From UBA7672 sp965279205 (GTDB taxonomy: Bacteria; Pseudomonadota; Alphaproteobacteria; Caulobacterales; Hyphomonadaceae): a stretch of DNA of 64,000 bases. Below are positions 1 through 9,488 of the stretch, one piece after another. The stretch's first letter is position 1; each line of letters starts with the position of its first letter. The stretch is from positions 2,232,001 to 2,296,000 of the forward strand of contig OZ257144.1 in assembly GCA_965279205.1 (NCBI GenBank), read 5' to 3'. The notes beneath the pieces were generated by a model. That model was not told where the DNA came from. It made no database searches and saw only the letters and a program-made list of their open reading frames with translations. The position numbers and the translations under genes were made by a program.

Positions 1-91
1 CGCCGAGCCGCTGAAACTGCTTCGGCTCGGCCCCACCCAGGCGGGAGCCGGATCCGGCCGCGACGACGATTCCGCCGGTCAAAGAGCTCAA
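1..91 (-). CDS. ispD: 2-C-methyl-D-erythritol 4-phosphate cytidylyltransferase, N-terminus only (cut by window edge)
   Basis: Only the first 30 codons are in the window. Read on the minus strand from a TTG at 91, the product contains VVAAGSGSRLGGAEPKQF, the nucleotide-binding signature of IspD, which makes CDP-methylerythritol in the non-mevalonate isoprenoid pathway. A strong GGAGG sits 6 bases before the TTG, which decides the start over a second in-frame TTG at 82. In many alphaproteobacteria this locus encodes an IspD-IspF fusion divergent from dusB; whether that is so here cannot be seen. Confidence 0.85.
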   Translation of the reverse strand, partial: MSSLTGGIVVAAGSGSRLGGAEPKQFQRLG

Positions 92-198
92 AACGCCTCC
101 TGATTGTGCATTCTTGACGCCTTTGGGCTCTTGGGGCTAAGTGAAGCTCCAAATCTGCCTAGTTTTTGTGCAGATTTCGACGGGTTTTGGAGACGTAG

Positions 199-1191
199 GT
201 GTTCAGGGTCGGAGAAGTCCAGCTTGCCGCGCCGGTGTTCCTGGCGCCGATGTCTGGTGTAACCGACGCGCCGTTCCGGCGCGAGGCCGACCGGTTCGGG
301 GCACCCGCCGTGGTGACCGAGATGGTCGCCGGCGCCGAACTCGCCCGGGACACTGTCGAGTTCGTTCGCCGCGCTGCGCCGCACAATGGAACGGGCCCTT
401 TCATCATTCAGCTCGCCGGACGCGAGCCCGAGTGGATGCGCGTCGGCGCAGAACTTTCGGAGGCGGCCGGCGCGGACATCATCGACATCAACATGGGCTG
501 CCCCGCGAAGAAGGTCACCGGTGGACAATCAGGGTGCGCGCTGATGCGCGAGCCGGCGCTGGCGCGCGATCTGATCGCGGCAACCGTCGCGGGCACGAAG
601 AAGCCTGTGACTGTGAAGATGCGGCTGGGCTGGGACGAGGGTGCGCTGAACGCGCCGGAGATCGCGCGCATTGCCGAAGGCGAGGGCGCGAAGATGGTGA
701 CCGTGCACGGCCGCACGCGGATGCAGTTCTATACCGGCCAGGCGAATTGGGAGCGCATCGCGGCGGTGGTAGAGGCGATCAAGCTTCCCGTCATCGCCAA
801 TGGCGACATCGAGGACGAAGCAACCGCGCGCGAGGCGATGGCGAAGTCTGGCGCGGCGGGTGTGATGATCGGGCGTGGCGCCGAGGGGCGACCCTGGCGG
901 CCCGCGAAGATCGCTAACGCTGTCTTTGGCACGCCCTATGAGGAACCGTCGCCCGAGGCGAAGCTGGCCTCAATTCTCGATCAGGTCGCGGCCTCCGTCG
1001 CGCTTTATGGCGAACGGCTGGGCGTGCGGGTGGTGCGCAAGCACGTCGCCGCGTTCGTCGATGCCTGGTGCGAGGATTATGGCCTGCCGCTGATGGCGGA
1101 GGCGCGAGTTGCGCTGTGCCGGATGGATGATCCCGCCCAGTTGCAGATGGGCATTGTTGATACGCTTTCGGGCCAGAGAGTCGCAGCATGA
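199..1191 (+). CDS. dusB: tRNA-dihydrouridine synthase (DusB/NifR3)
   Basis: This is a 330-residue flavoprotein that reduces uridines to dihydrouridine in the D-loop of tRNAs. The FMN-binding TIM barrel starts with FLAPMSGVTDAPFR, and the family signature NMGCPAKKV at residues 98-106 carries the catalytic cysteine (Cys101). HGRTR and the phosphate-binding GVMIGRGA follow in order. The start is GTG, with GGAG 8 bases upstream. It overlaps ntrB by 4 bases (ATGA), so the two are probably translated together. This is the classic nifR3-ntrB-ntrC order of alphaproteobacteria. Confidence 0.96.
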   Translation: MFRVGEVQLAAPVFLAPMSGVTDAPFRREADRFGAPAVVTEMVAGAELARDTVEFVRRAAPHNGTGPFIIQLAGREPEWMRVGAELSEAAGADIIDINMGCPAKKVTGGQSGCALMREPALARDLIAATVAGTKKPVTVKMRLGWDEGALNAPEIARIAEGEGAKMVTVHGRTRMQFYTGQANWERIAAVVEAIKLPVIANGDIEDEATAREAMAKSGAAGVMIGRGAEGRPWRPAKIANAVFGTPYEEPSPEAKLASILDQVAASVALYGERLGVRVVRKHVAAFVDAWCEDYGLPLMAEARVALCRMDDPAQLQMGIVDTLSGQRVAA

Positions 1192-2273
1192 TCACGGCCG
1201 TTCAGGATCCATCCGCGGTTGCAGGCCGAGTTCTCGACGCCATGCCGTTCGCGGTGATCGGCCTGACGCGCCGCGACACGGTGAGCTTCGTGAACCCGGC
1301 GGCAGAGACGTTGCTCCAGCGCAGCGCGCCGCTGCTGCGTGGGCGGCCGCTGACCGAGCTTCTGCCGGAAGATGCCCCGCTGCTCGATTTTATCGGGAGA
1401 GCCCGCCGCGAAGGCGGTGTTATGTCGGCTCGGTCGCTGCGTGTGGGCAGCCCACACATTGCGCCGGTCGATCTCGATGTGACGGCCTCTCCGGACGGCG
1501 AGGATGGGGGGCTTGTGCTGACACTGATGCCGTTGCGCTCGGTGCAGGATGAAACCAACAACGAAGTGAACGCGTTCGCGCAGGTTGCGCGCATGCTGGG
1601 CCACGAGGTGAAGAACCCGCTGGCGGGCATTGTCGGCGCCGCGCAGTTGCTGGCGCGGCAGGCGAGAGACGAACAGCTGCCCTTGCTGTCCCTCATCCGT
1701 GAAGAGGGCGCGCGCATCGAGCGGATCGTCGATCGCTTCTCAGCATTCGAAACCTTCTTCTCGCCACGTGCGCGGATCACTAACGTCCACGTCGTGCTCG
1801 ACAGCGTGATCGACCTGGCGCGGGCGAGCTTCGGCGCAACCGCGCGCTTTGAACTGCTCTACGATCCATCGCTGCCGGAGATCGAGGTTGATCCGGATCA
1901 TCTTCACGAAGCGGCGCTGAACCTCGTCAAGAATGCGATCGAGGCCGCCAGCATAGGCACGCGGCAGGCGCGCATCTCAGTCGCTACGCGGTATCGCGCC
2001 GGTTTCCGGTTTGCTGGCCGAGACGGCCCGCGGGCGCGCGGCGCCCTCGAGATTTCGGTGACCGACAACGGACCCGGCGTACCCGAGGCATCCATCGCCC
2101 GCGTGTTCGAGCCCTTCTTCACGACCAAGGCGGGCGGCGCCGGCATCGGCCTCGCTGTCGTCGCCGAGATCATGCAGGCGCATGGCGGCTTCGTGGTTCT
2201 GGATAACAGCGCGACAGGCGCCTCCCTGCGTCTTCTCTTTCCGATCGCGCGCAAAAAAGGAGCGGCCAAATGA
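1188..2273 (+). CDS. ntrB: Nitrogen-regulation sensor kinase NtrB (GlnL)
   Basis: A soluble 361-residue histidine kinase with no membrane segment. It has an N-terminal PAS domain (about residues 10-120) and a HisKA domain with the phospho-acceptor His139 in GHEVKNPL. The HATPase shows the N box NLVKNAIEAA, the G1 box DNGPGVP and the G2 box GAGIGLAV. In enterics NtrB is controlled by PII protein and phosphorylates NtrC when nitrogen is scarce; the same role is inferred here from family and context. It overlaps both dusB and ntrC by 4 bases. Confidence 0.96.
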   Translation: MITAVQDPSAVAGRVLDAMPFAVIGLTRRDTVSFVNPAAETLLQRSAPLLRGRPLTELLPEDAPLLDFIGRARREGGVMSARSLRVGSPHIAPVDLDVTASPDGEDGGLVLTLMPLRSVQDETNNEVNAFAQVARMLGHEVKNPLAGIVGAAQLLARQARDEQLPLLSLIREEGARIERIVDRFSAFETFFSPRARITNVHVVLDSVIDLARASFGATARFELLYDPSLPEIEVDPDHLHEAALNLVKNAIEAASIGTRQARISVATRYRAGFRFAGRDGPRARGALEISVTDNGPGVPEASIARVFEPFFTTKAGGAGIGLAVVAEIMQAHGGFVVLDNSATGASLRLLFPIARKKGAAK

Positions 2274-3685
2274 GCGGCCCAACGATCCTTGTAGCGGATG
2301 ACGATGCGAGCGTGAGGCTGGTGATCAGCCAGACCCTGGCGCAGGAGGGCTATCATGTCCGCGCCACCAACACGATGTCGGCGCTGTGGCGCTGGATCCA
2401 GGCAGGCGAGGGCGACCTGCTGATCACCGACGTCTACATGCCGGACGAGTCCATCTTCGACATGCTGCCGCAGATCCGCCGGACGCGGCCGGAGCTGCCG
2501 ATCATCGTGATCTCGGCGCAGTCGACGGTGCTAACCGCCGCTATGGCGTCTGACCATGGCGCCTACGATTACCTGCCCAAGCCGTTCGACATCGACAAGC
2601 TGGCGGAGACTGTGCGGCGGGCGCTGCAGAAGAAGCCGTCGCGCGGGCAGGAAACGACCAGCCGCCGTGGTGAAAAGGACGAGGCGCTGCCGCTGATTGG
2701 CCGTTCGAAGCCGATGCAGTCGGTCTACCGCGTCATCGCGCGGGTGATGAACAACGACCTTACGGTGCTGATCGAGGGCGAAAGCGGAACTGGCAAGGAC
2801 CTTGCGGCTCGGGCCGTTCACCAGCTCGGCAAGCGGAAGTCGGGCCCGTTCGTAGCGGTCAGCCTTGCGGCGCTTCAGCGTGACCAGGTCGAGGACGAAC
2901 TATTCGGCATTGGACGTGACGACAGCGGACGGCGACGCGGCAAGGTGCAGGAGGCCGATGGCGGCACGCTGTTCCTCGATGAAGTCGGCGACATGCCGCT
3001 TGAGGCGCAGACCCGGCTTGTGCGCTTCCTGCAGGACGGACGCTTCGCGTCGTCCGGCAATGATCTCGACGTTCGTATCATTGCGTCGACCAAGCACGAC
3101 CTGCGGTCGCTGGTCGATCAAGGCTTGTTCCGCGAAGATCTCTATTATCGTCTCAACGTCGTGGCGCTGCAGTTGCCGCCACTGCGCGAGCGCAAGGAAG
3201 ACATTCCTGATCTTGCTTCGGCTTTCCTCGTGCGGGCCAAGAAGGAAGGACTGCCGGAGAAGCAGCTCGACAAGAGCGCTTACGATCTGCTGGTGGCCTA
3301 TGACTGGCCGGGCAATGTGCGCGAGCTTGAGAACGTCATCCGCCGCCTGTCGGCGCTGAGCCCTGAGCCGGTGATCTCGGCGCGTGAAGTGGAGCGCGAG
3401 CTGCGCTCAAGCACGCGGGCCGTGGCGACCGAGCGGGAATTCGAAGCGGAGATCGAGGCGCTGCTCTCGCGTCACTTCATCTCCGCGCTGTCGGCCGATC
3501 CCGACAAGGATCCCGATGGCGGCCAGATCTACCAGACTGTGATTGAGCAGGTGGAGCGCCCGCTCATCAAGCTGGCGCTGGCGGCCACGAGCGGAAACAA
3601 GGTGAGGGCGGCGGCCTTGCTGGGCCTTAACCGCAACACCCTTCGCTCCAAGATCAACGGCCTGGGCGTCGGGGCGGACGACTAG
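2270..3685 (+). CDS. ntrC: Nitrogen response regulator NtrC lacking the sigma-54 contact loop
   Basis: A 471-residue regulator. The receiver domain has Asp54 (LITDVYMP) and the conserved Lys in LPKPF. The AAA+ domain has Walker A GESGTGKD at residues 170-177 and Walker B GGTLFLDEVGD. A Fis-type helix-turn-helix near the C-terminus reads NKVRAAALLGLNRNTLRSKI. The GAFTGA loop expected near residue 215 is replaced by GIGRDDSGRRRGK, so it is not expected to drive sigma-54 polymerase. Such NtrC variants are known in Rhodobacter capsulatus and Caulobacter. It is the last gene of the dusB-ntrB-ntrC unit. Confidence 0.95.
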   Translation: MSGPTILVADDDASVRLVISQTLAQEGYHVRATNTMSALWRWIQAGEGDLLITDVYMPDESIFDMLPQIRRTRPELPIIVISAQSTVLTAAMASDHGAYDYLPKPFDIDKLAETVRRALQKKPSRGQETTSRRGEKDEALPLIGRSKPMQSVYRVIARVMNNDLTVLIEGESGTGKDLAARAVHQLGKRKSGPFVAVSLAALQRDQVEDELFGIGRDDSGRRRGKVQEADGGTLFLDEVGDMPLEAQTRLVRFLQDGRFASSGNDLDVRIIASTKHDLRSLVDQGLFREDLYYRLNVVALQLPPLRERKEDIPDLASAFLVRAKKEGLPEKQLDKSAYDLLVAYDWPGNVRELENVIRRLSALSPEPVISAREVERELRSSTRAVATEREFEAEIEALLSRHFISALSADPDKDPDGGQIYQTVIEQVERPLIKLALAATSGNKVRAAALLGLNRNTLRSKINGLGVGADD

Positions 3686-3938
3686 GCCTTCCCGCTCGGA
3701 GCGAGTGCTGATCGCCGCTCACGGGCGACTTCCGCAGGGGCCAATCGCCTCTACAGCTCAATGCTGTTGCATCCTTGCACCAGAGTGTGCTTTGGTCGCC
3801 ACAGAGTGTTGCTCTACCGCCGCACATTTATCCACAGATGCGGGGAGACAGCGCTCGGGTGATTGAGTCGCCCTTGCTGGTAAACGCCCCCGTTGGTCAG
3901 GGGAGGGCGGACCTCGGCAGGGCCAGCGGGTAGAGTGC

Positions 3939-6161
3939 ATGCCTGACGCCGCCACCGATGTGAGAGCGAGGCTCAGCCGAGCCACCTCGAACGCCTTCAA
4001 GGTGCTGTTCGCGCTTGCCGCGATCACGGCAGCCGGCGCGACCTATCTTGCTGTTACCGACACAAGCCCAGGCGCCGCGGCCCAGCCCGGCCTGTTGTGG
4101 CTTCTGATTGCCAACCTCGTGCTGATCGGCGGCGTGGCGACCGTGCTGGGCGTGCGGGTCTACCGGCTTGTGAAAGAGAACCGCGAGACGGAAGGCGGCG
4201 CGCGGCTGCGCCTGCGCATCATCTTCCTGTTCTCGCTGGCGGCAGCGATCCCTACCGTGATTGTCGCCGGCTTCCTTGCCGTGGCGATCAATCGTTCGGT
4301 CGAAAGCTGGTTCAGCCTTCCGGTGACCAACATCGTCGAAGGCGGCTCCCAGGCAGCGCGGGCGGCGCTGAACGATATCCGGTTCGAGGTGGAAGACGAG
4401 GCCAAGGGCATCTTCTCCGACATCGCAGCTGCGCCGCCGGCGGCGGGCAAGCAGCCTTCGCTCAACGATCTCGCACTCTACATGCAGGACCGAAGCGGTA
4501 AGCGCGGGATCTTCCGTCGTATCGAAGCATTCGACCGGTCGGGCGCCGTGCTGTTCCAGCTGATCGCCGAGAAGGGTGCAGCGCCGGCAATGCAGCCCAG
4601 CCAGAGCGACTGGGACGCAGCCCAGGCAGGCGAGATCAACGTTCGCGAGGACCGCGACGGCGCCGTGCGCGGCTTCTTCAGGGTTCCGACATTCGACAAC
4701 GTCTACCTGCAGGTCGCGCGGACAATCCCGGAGGCTGTCCAGAACCGCCTCACGCAGGCGGATGCTTCGCTCAAGGCGTTCAACGAGGCGCAACGACGGC
4801 GCGAGGATCTCTCGATCGTGCTGACGCTGTCCTATGTCGAGGCGGCGCTGCTGATGCTGCTAGGCACGGCATGGCTGGGCATGACGGCGGCTACGCGAAT
4901 TGCCGAGCCGATTGGCGCGCTGGCGGGCGCGGCGCGGGCGGTTCGCGACGGCGACCTGTCCGTGCGGATGTTGAGCCCTGATGTTCGCGACGAAATCGCT
5001 GACCTGGCTGATGCGTTCAACGAAATGACGGATCGTATCTCGCGCCAGACGACAGCGCTCGACCGCGGCCGGATCGATGCCGAAACGCGTTCGGCCTTCA
5101 TCGAGGCGGTGCTGGCGGGCGTTGAGGCCGGCGTCATTCGGGTGGACCGAAACCTCAAGGTCACCATCGCCAACGCGTCGGCGCAGACGCTGCTGAGCTT
5201 CATTCACAAACCGGGCGTCTCGACCGATCTCGGCGCTGTGGCGCCGGAGTTTGTGACGGCGGCCCGGCGCTCGATCGAGACTGACCAGTCGGTCGACACC
5301 AGCTTCAAGCGCACCACCGAAGCCGGAACCATGCATTTCCAGATCCGCGTCGCTCCTGAATACGACGGGGCAGGGGCGGTGATCACCTTCCACGACACCA
5401 CGCGCCTCGTGCTCGGCCAGCGGCAGGCGGCCTGGCGGGATGTGGCGCGCCGCATCGCCCATGAAATCCGCAATCCGCTGACGCCGATCCAGCTGTCAGC
5501 GGAGCGGCTGAAGCGGCGGTTCGCCAGCCAGATCACCAGCGACCGGGAGACATTCGAGCGGTGCACAGACACGATCACTCGTCAGGTCGCCGATATCGGG
5601 CGGATGGTCGAGGAGTTCTCCGGGTTCGCGCGCATGCCGAAGCCGACCTTCGGCCAGTTCAATCTGACGGACATGGTGCAGTCCGTCGCCTTCGCGCAGC
5701 GCATGACCACCCCTGGCATCGCGGTCAACGTGAACGTGCCGCCCGTGGCGATCGACATGCTGGGTGACGAGCGCATGCTGGCGCAGGCGCTCACCAACAT
5801 CGTCAAAAACGCCGCCGAGGCGGTCGAGCGGCAGCTCGAGGACGGTAACGTCAAAACTGGTGCGGTCACGATCGATATCTATGAAGACGGCGAAGAAGTG
5901 CAGGTGACGGTGCGCGACAACGGCCCCGGTTTTCCGGTCCAGGACCGCGAGCGCCTGCTCGAACCTTATGTCACGACGCGCAAGAATGGTGTTGGCCTCG
6001 GTCTCGCCATCGTTACGCGCATTGTGGAAGACCATGGTGGACGGATCTGGCTTGGCGATAACGACCTCGCGGCGCAGGGCGCGCGTGTCGATATCCGCAT
6101 GCCGACCCACCCCAAACCCCTTGAAGAACCTGTGGCGTATGCCGGTGAAGGAGTAGCCTGA
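3939..6161 (+). CDS. ntrY: Nitrogen-regulation sensor kinase NtrY, membrane-bound
   Basis: A 740-residue sensor kinase. The N-terminal third contains hydrophobic segments near residues 20-40, 48-70 and 90-115, then an extracytoplasmic sensing region, and another segment (SYVEAALLMLLGTAWLGM) before a HAMP domain. A PAS domain (LAGVEAGVIRVDRNLKV) and HisKA with the phospho-acceptor in RIAHEIRNPLTPIQ follow. The HATPase has NIVKNAAEAVE, DNGPGFP and GVGLGLAI. Its usual partner is NtrX, which starts on the last base of its stop codon. A 253-base gap after ntrC suggests its own promoter. Confidence 0.95.
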   Translation: MPDAATDVRARLSRATSNAFKVLFALAAITAAGATYLAVTDTSPGAAAQPGLLWLLIANLVLIGGVATVLGVRVYRLVKENRETEGGARLRLRIIFLFSLAAAIPTVIVAGFLAVAINRSVESWFSLPVTNIVEGGSQAARAALNDIRFEVEDEAKGIFSDIAAAPPAAGKQPSLNDLALYMQDRSGKRGIFRRIEAFDRSGAVLFQLIAEKGAAPAMQPSQSDWDAAQAGEINVREDRDGAVRGFFRVPTFDNVYLQVARTIPEAVQNRLTQADASLKAFNEAQRRREDLSIVLTLSYVEAALLMLLGTAWLGMTAATRIAEPIGALAGAARAVRDGDLSVRMLSPDVRDEIADLADAFNEMTDRISRQTTALDRGRIDAETRSAFIEAVLAGVEAGVIRVDRNLKVTIANASAQTLLSFIHKPGVSTDLGAVAPEFVTAARRSIETDQSVDTSFKRTTEAGTMHFQIRVAPEYDGAGAVITFHDTTRLVLGQRQAAWRDVARRIAHEIRNPLTPIQLSAERLKRRFASQITSDRETFERCTDTITRQVADIGRMVEEFSGFARMPKPTFGQFNLTDMVQSVAFAQRMTTPGIAVNVNVPPVAIDMLGDERMLAQALTNIVKNAAEAVERQLEDGNVKTGAVTIDIYEDGEEVQVTVRDNGPGFPVQDRERLLEPYVTTRKNGVGLGLAIVTRIVEDHGGRIWLGDNDLAAQGARVDIRMPTHPKPLEEPVAYAGEGVA

Positions 6162-7549
6162 TGGCGGCCGAAATCCTGGTGGTGGACGACGAACTGGATA
6201 TCCGCGAGCTCGTGGGAGGTATCCTTCAGGACGAAGGATATGTGGTCCGCACAGCCGGCAACTCCACCGACGCCCTGGCGGCGGTGAGAATTCGGGCGCC
6301 GCGCCTGGTGGTTCTAGATGTCTGGCTGAAGGGCTCTGAGCTCGACGGGCTGGGCATACTGTCAGTTCTCAAGGAGATGGACCCGCTGCTACCGGTGGTC
6401 GTGATCTCCGGGCACGGAACGGTGGAGACCGCCGTCGAAGCGATCCGCCGCGGGGCGTATGACTACCTCGAAAAGCCCTTCAAGGCCGAAAAGCTGATCG
6501 TCACGATCCAGCGGGCGCTGGAGAATGCCGCGCTGAAGCGCGAGAATTCCCACCTCCGCACGCGGTCTGCTTCCTCGCACGAGCTTGTTGGCCGTTCGAG
6601 CATGCTGGCCCAGCTGTTGTCGTCGCTCGACAAGGTGTCGCCGACCAACAGCCGGATCATGATTTCGGGTCCGCCGGGTTCGGGCAAGGATCTGGTGGCG
6701 CGCCTGATCCATGAGCGTTCAGGCCGGGCGAATGGTCCGTTCATCGTGGTCAATGCAGGGACGATCGATCCGGAGCGGGTCGAGTCCGAGCTGTTCGGCG
6801 AGGAGTTCGGAGACGGCAAGGCGCCGAAGATCGGCCTGTTCGAACAGGCGCATGCCGGCACGCTGCTGCTGGACGAGATCTCGGACATGCCGCTCGCGGC
6901 GCAGAGCCGTATCCTGCGCGTGCTGGTCGACCAGCGCTTCCGCCGCCGGAATGGCCGCGATGATGTGACGGTCGATGTGCGCGTGATCTCGACGACCGCG
7001 CGTGACCTGCGTTCGGAAATTTCCGCCGGCCGGTTCCGTGAGGATCTCTACTACCGGCTCAACGTGGTGCCGGTCGACGTGCCGGCGCTCGATCGCCGCC
7101 GCGAGGACATTCCGGACCTGGTGAACTACTTCGTCCGCCGCGTGGCTGACGCAACCGGCCTCCAGCCGCGTCCGTTCAGCGAGGATGCTGTGGCGGTGCT
7201 GCAGGCCAGCGAGTGGCCGGGCAACGTCCGCCAGCTTCGTAACGTCGTGGAACGGCTGCTGATCCTGACCAACGGCGAGCCGCCGGGAGCGATCACGGCG
7301 CAGCACCTGCCCAGCGACGCCAAGGCTGGCGGCGCCTCGGCGGCGGGCTCCATGCAAATGATCTCGATGTCCCTGCGTGACGCTCGCGAGCACTTCGAGC
7401 GCGAGTATCTGGCCATGCAGATCACGCGCTTCGGCGGGAATGTGTCGCGGACGGCGGCCTTCATCGGAATGGAGCGCTCCGCGCTGCACCGGAAGCTGAA
7501 GGCCCTCGGGGTCGACACAAGCCTTAGCCAGAAGGAACCCCAGACCTGA
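6161..7549 (+). CDS. ntrX: Response regulator NtrX lacking the sigma-54 contact loop
   Basis: A 462-residue partner of NtrY. The receiver has Asp53 (VVLDVWL) and the Lys in YLEKPF. The AAA+ domain has Walker A GPPGSGKD (170-177) and Walker B AGTLLLDEISD. The C-terminal Fis-type helix-turn-helix ends in MERSALHRKLKALGV. As in NtrC, the GAFTGA loop is absent: ESELFGEE is followed by FGDGKAPKIG. In other alphaproteobacteria NtrYX affects nitrogen, redox and envelope functions; the targets here are unknown. The start overlaps the ntrY stop by one base. Confidence 0.95.
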   Translation: MAAEILVVDDELDIRELVGGILQDEGYVVRTAGNSTDALAAVRIRAPRLVVLDVWLKGSELDGLGILSVLKEMDPLLPVVVISGHGTVETAVEAIRRGAYDYLEKPFKAEKLIVTIQRALENAALKRENSHLRTRSASSHELVGRSSMLAQLLSSLDKVSPTNSRIMISGPPGSGKDLVARLIHERSGRANGPFIVVNAGTIDPERVESELFGEEFGDGKAPKIGLFEQAHAGTLLLDEISDMPLAAQSRILRVLVDQRFRRRNGRDDVTVDVRVISTTARDLRSEISAGRFREDLYYRLNVVPVDVPALDRRREDIPDLVNYFVRRVADATGLQPRPFSEDAVAVLQASEWPGNVRQLRNVVERLLILTNGEPPGAITAQHLPSDAKAGGASAAGSMQMISMSLRDAREHFEREYLAMQITRFGGNVSRTAAFIGMERSALHRKLKALGVDTSLSQKEPQT

Positions 7550-7768
7550 GGCTGGGTACTGGGGGGTAACGGCAAGGGTAGGCTTGGGGGAAACCCGGCT
7601 CTTCCGCAGCGGGCGCCAGTCCTTGGGGCGCTGGCGAGGGATGATGCCGCCCGTTGAAGCGCGACCCTGCGACACTCGAAGGCTGATGGGGCAGCCATTG
7701 CTCACTGCACGCTGGAAGCGTTAAACGTGAGGCAAGGCCCCAACAAAAGAGAAGGCTCGGAATATCCC

Positions 7769-8017
7769 ATGTCGTCCGACAAGAAACAGAACCTGCAAGA
7801 CATTTTCCTCAACGCCGTACGTAAGGGCAAAACTCCCCTGACCGTATTTCTTGTAAATGGCGTCAAGCTCCAGGGTATCGTGACCTGGTTCGACAATTTC
7901 TGCGTGCTGCTGAAGGGCGAGGGACGCCCGCCCCAGCTGGTCTACAAGCATGCCATCTCGACCATTGCGCCCAACGCGCCGGTCAATCTCTTCGAGAACG
8001 AAGAAGACGAGGACTAA
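7769..8017 (+). CDS. hfq: RNA chaperone Hfq
   Basis: An 82-residue Sm-like protein that helps small RNAs pair with mRNAs. Sm1 motif residues are visible in VFLVNGVKLQGIV and FDNFCVLLK, and the Sm2 YKHAIST motif is present. The start at 7769 gives the usual MSSDKKQNLQD beginning; an upstream in-frame ATG at 7727 would add 14 residues with no family match. A short acidic tail (ENEEDED) ends the protein. hflX begins on the next base after the stop. The 219 bases between ntrX and hfq contain no gene I can support. Confidence 0.97.
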   Translation: MSSDKKQNLQDIFLNAVRKGKTPLTVFLVNGVKLQGIVTWFDNFCVLLKGEGRPPQLVYKHAISTIAPNAPVNLFENEEDED

Positions 8018-9331
8018 TTGCCCAGAGATCTTATCGACCGCCGGCCGGCTGAAGATGTCGCCGCGGTCGTGCTGCCCGTAATTGGGGGGGCAGAACTGGC
8101 GAGGTCCAGGCTCGAGGAGAGCCAGGGCCTCGCGGAAGCCTTGGGCGTCAAGCTTGCCTTCGCTGAGCGCCTGAATGTGCGCGAGCCACATCCGGCGCGC
8201 CTGTTCGGTTCGGGCCAGCTCGATACTCTTTCCCGACGCATGCACGAGGATCACGTCACGCTGCTGATCGTGGATGGCGCGCTCACGCCGGTGCAGCAGC
8301 GCAACCTTGAGACCGATCTGAAGCTGAAGGTCATCGACAGGACGGGATTGATCCTCGAAATCTTCGGCCTGCGTGCACGCACGGCGGAAGGCCGGCTGCA
8401 GGTGGAAATGGCGCGATCGCTGTACGAACGCTCGCGCCTAGTCCGCACCTGGACCCACCTTGAACGGCAACGCGGCGGCTTCGGCTTCCTTGGCGGTCCC
8501 GGCGAAGCGCAGCTGGAGGTCGACAGACGCCTGCTGGACAAGCGCATCATGGGATTTCGCCACGACCTTGACGATGTGCGCCGCACGCGGCGACTGCAAC
8601 GCGAGGGGCGAGCAAAGCGCGGCGCGCCCGTAGCGGCGATCGTTGGCTACACCAACGCCGGCAAGTCGACGCTGTTCAACCGGCTGACATCGTCTGACGT
8701 GCTGGCGGCGGACATGCCTTTCGCCACGCTCGATCCAACGGCGAGAGAGATCGTCGCTGCCTCCGGCCGGCGCATTGCCCTGGTCGATACGGTCGGGTTC
8801 ATCACGGACCTGCCGACGTCGTTGGTGGCGGCCTTCAGGGGAACGCTGGAAGAGGCCATGGAAGCCGACGTGCTGATCCACGTGCGGGACATTGCGCATC
8901 CGGATACGGAGTATCAGGCGCAGGACGTCTACGGGATCCTGGAGCAGCTTTCGGAAGAAACGGGGCTTGAACAGCCACCGATGATCGAGGTCTGGAACAA
9001 GGCCGACGCACTCGACGATGCGACGCGCGAAGTTCTGCTCAAGCGCGCGGCGAGCCACAATCCTCCAGCGTTGATGGTATCGGCGTTGACAGGGCAGGGG
9101 ACGGACGAGCTGCTGTTTGCTATCGAGGCGGCGCTATTCCGTAATCGACGGCCCCGCCAAGTGACCATCCCGGCTGCGGACGGGCGGCTGCATGCCTGGC
9201 TTCACAACAACTGCGAAGTGACGTCCGAGACGCTGTCAGGCGAGACCGAGCTGAAGCTCGACGTGTTCATGACGGACGAGGACGTGGCCCGGTTGAGGGC
9301 GATGTCTGCAGACGTCATCGTGCGGGAATAG
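8018..9331 (+). CDS. hflX: Ribosome-associated GTPase HflX
   Basis: A 437-residue GTPase that splits or rescues stalled ribosomes in well-studied bacteria. The HflX N-terminal domain shows GSGQLDTL and the GGFGFLGGPGE linker. The GTPase domain has G1 GYTNAGKS, G3 DTVGF and G4 NKAD (in EVWNKADAL). The start codon is TTG, directly abutting the hfq stop. hfq-hflX is a long-known conserved pair, and the arrangement implies co-translation. Confidence 0.96.
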   Translation: MPRDLIDRRPAEDVAAVVLPVIGGAELARSRLEESQGLAEALGVKLAFAERLNVREPHPARLFGSGQLDTLSRRMHEDHVTLLIVDGALTPVQQRNLETDLKLKVIDRTGLILEIFGLRARTAEGRLQVEMARSLYERSRLVRTWTHLERQRGGFGFLGGPGEAQLEVDRRLLDKRIMGFRHDLDDVRRTRRLQREGRAKRGAPVAAIVGYTNAGKSTLFNRLTSSDVLAADMPFATLDPTAREIVAASGRRIALVDTVGFITDLPTSLVAAFRGTLEEAMEADVLIHVRDIAHPDTEYQAQDVYGILEQLSEETGLEQPPMIEVWNKADALDDATREVLLKRAASHNPPALMVSALTGQGTDELLFAIEAALFRNRRPRQVTIPAADGRLHAWLHNNCEVTSETLSGETELKLDVFMTDEDVARLRAMSADVIVRE

Positions 9332-9338
9332 AGAGGGC

Positions 9339-9413
<75 letters not shown>

Positions 9414-9488
9414 ATTCCGCTTGGAGCGGAGGCGTCCGCATAACGGAAACCCCTCGCCATGGGAAGGGGAGGTATAGGATAGGCGAGA

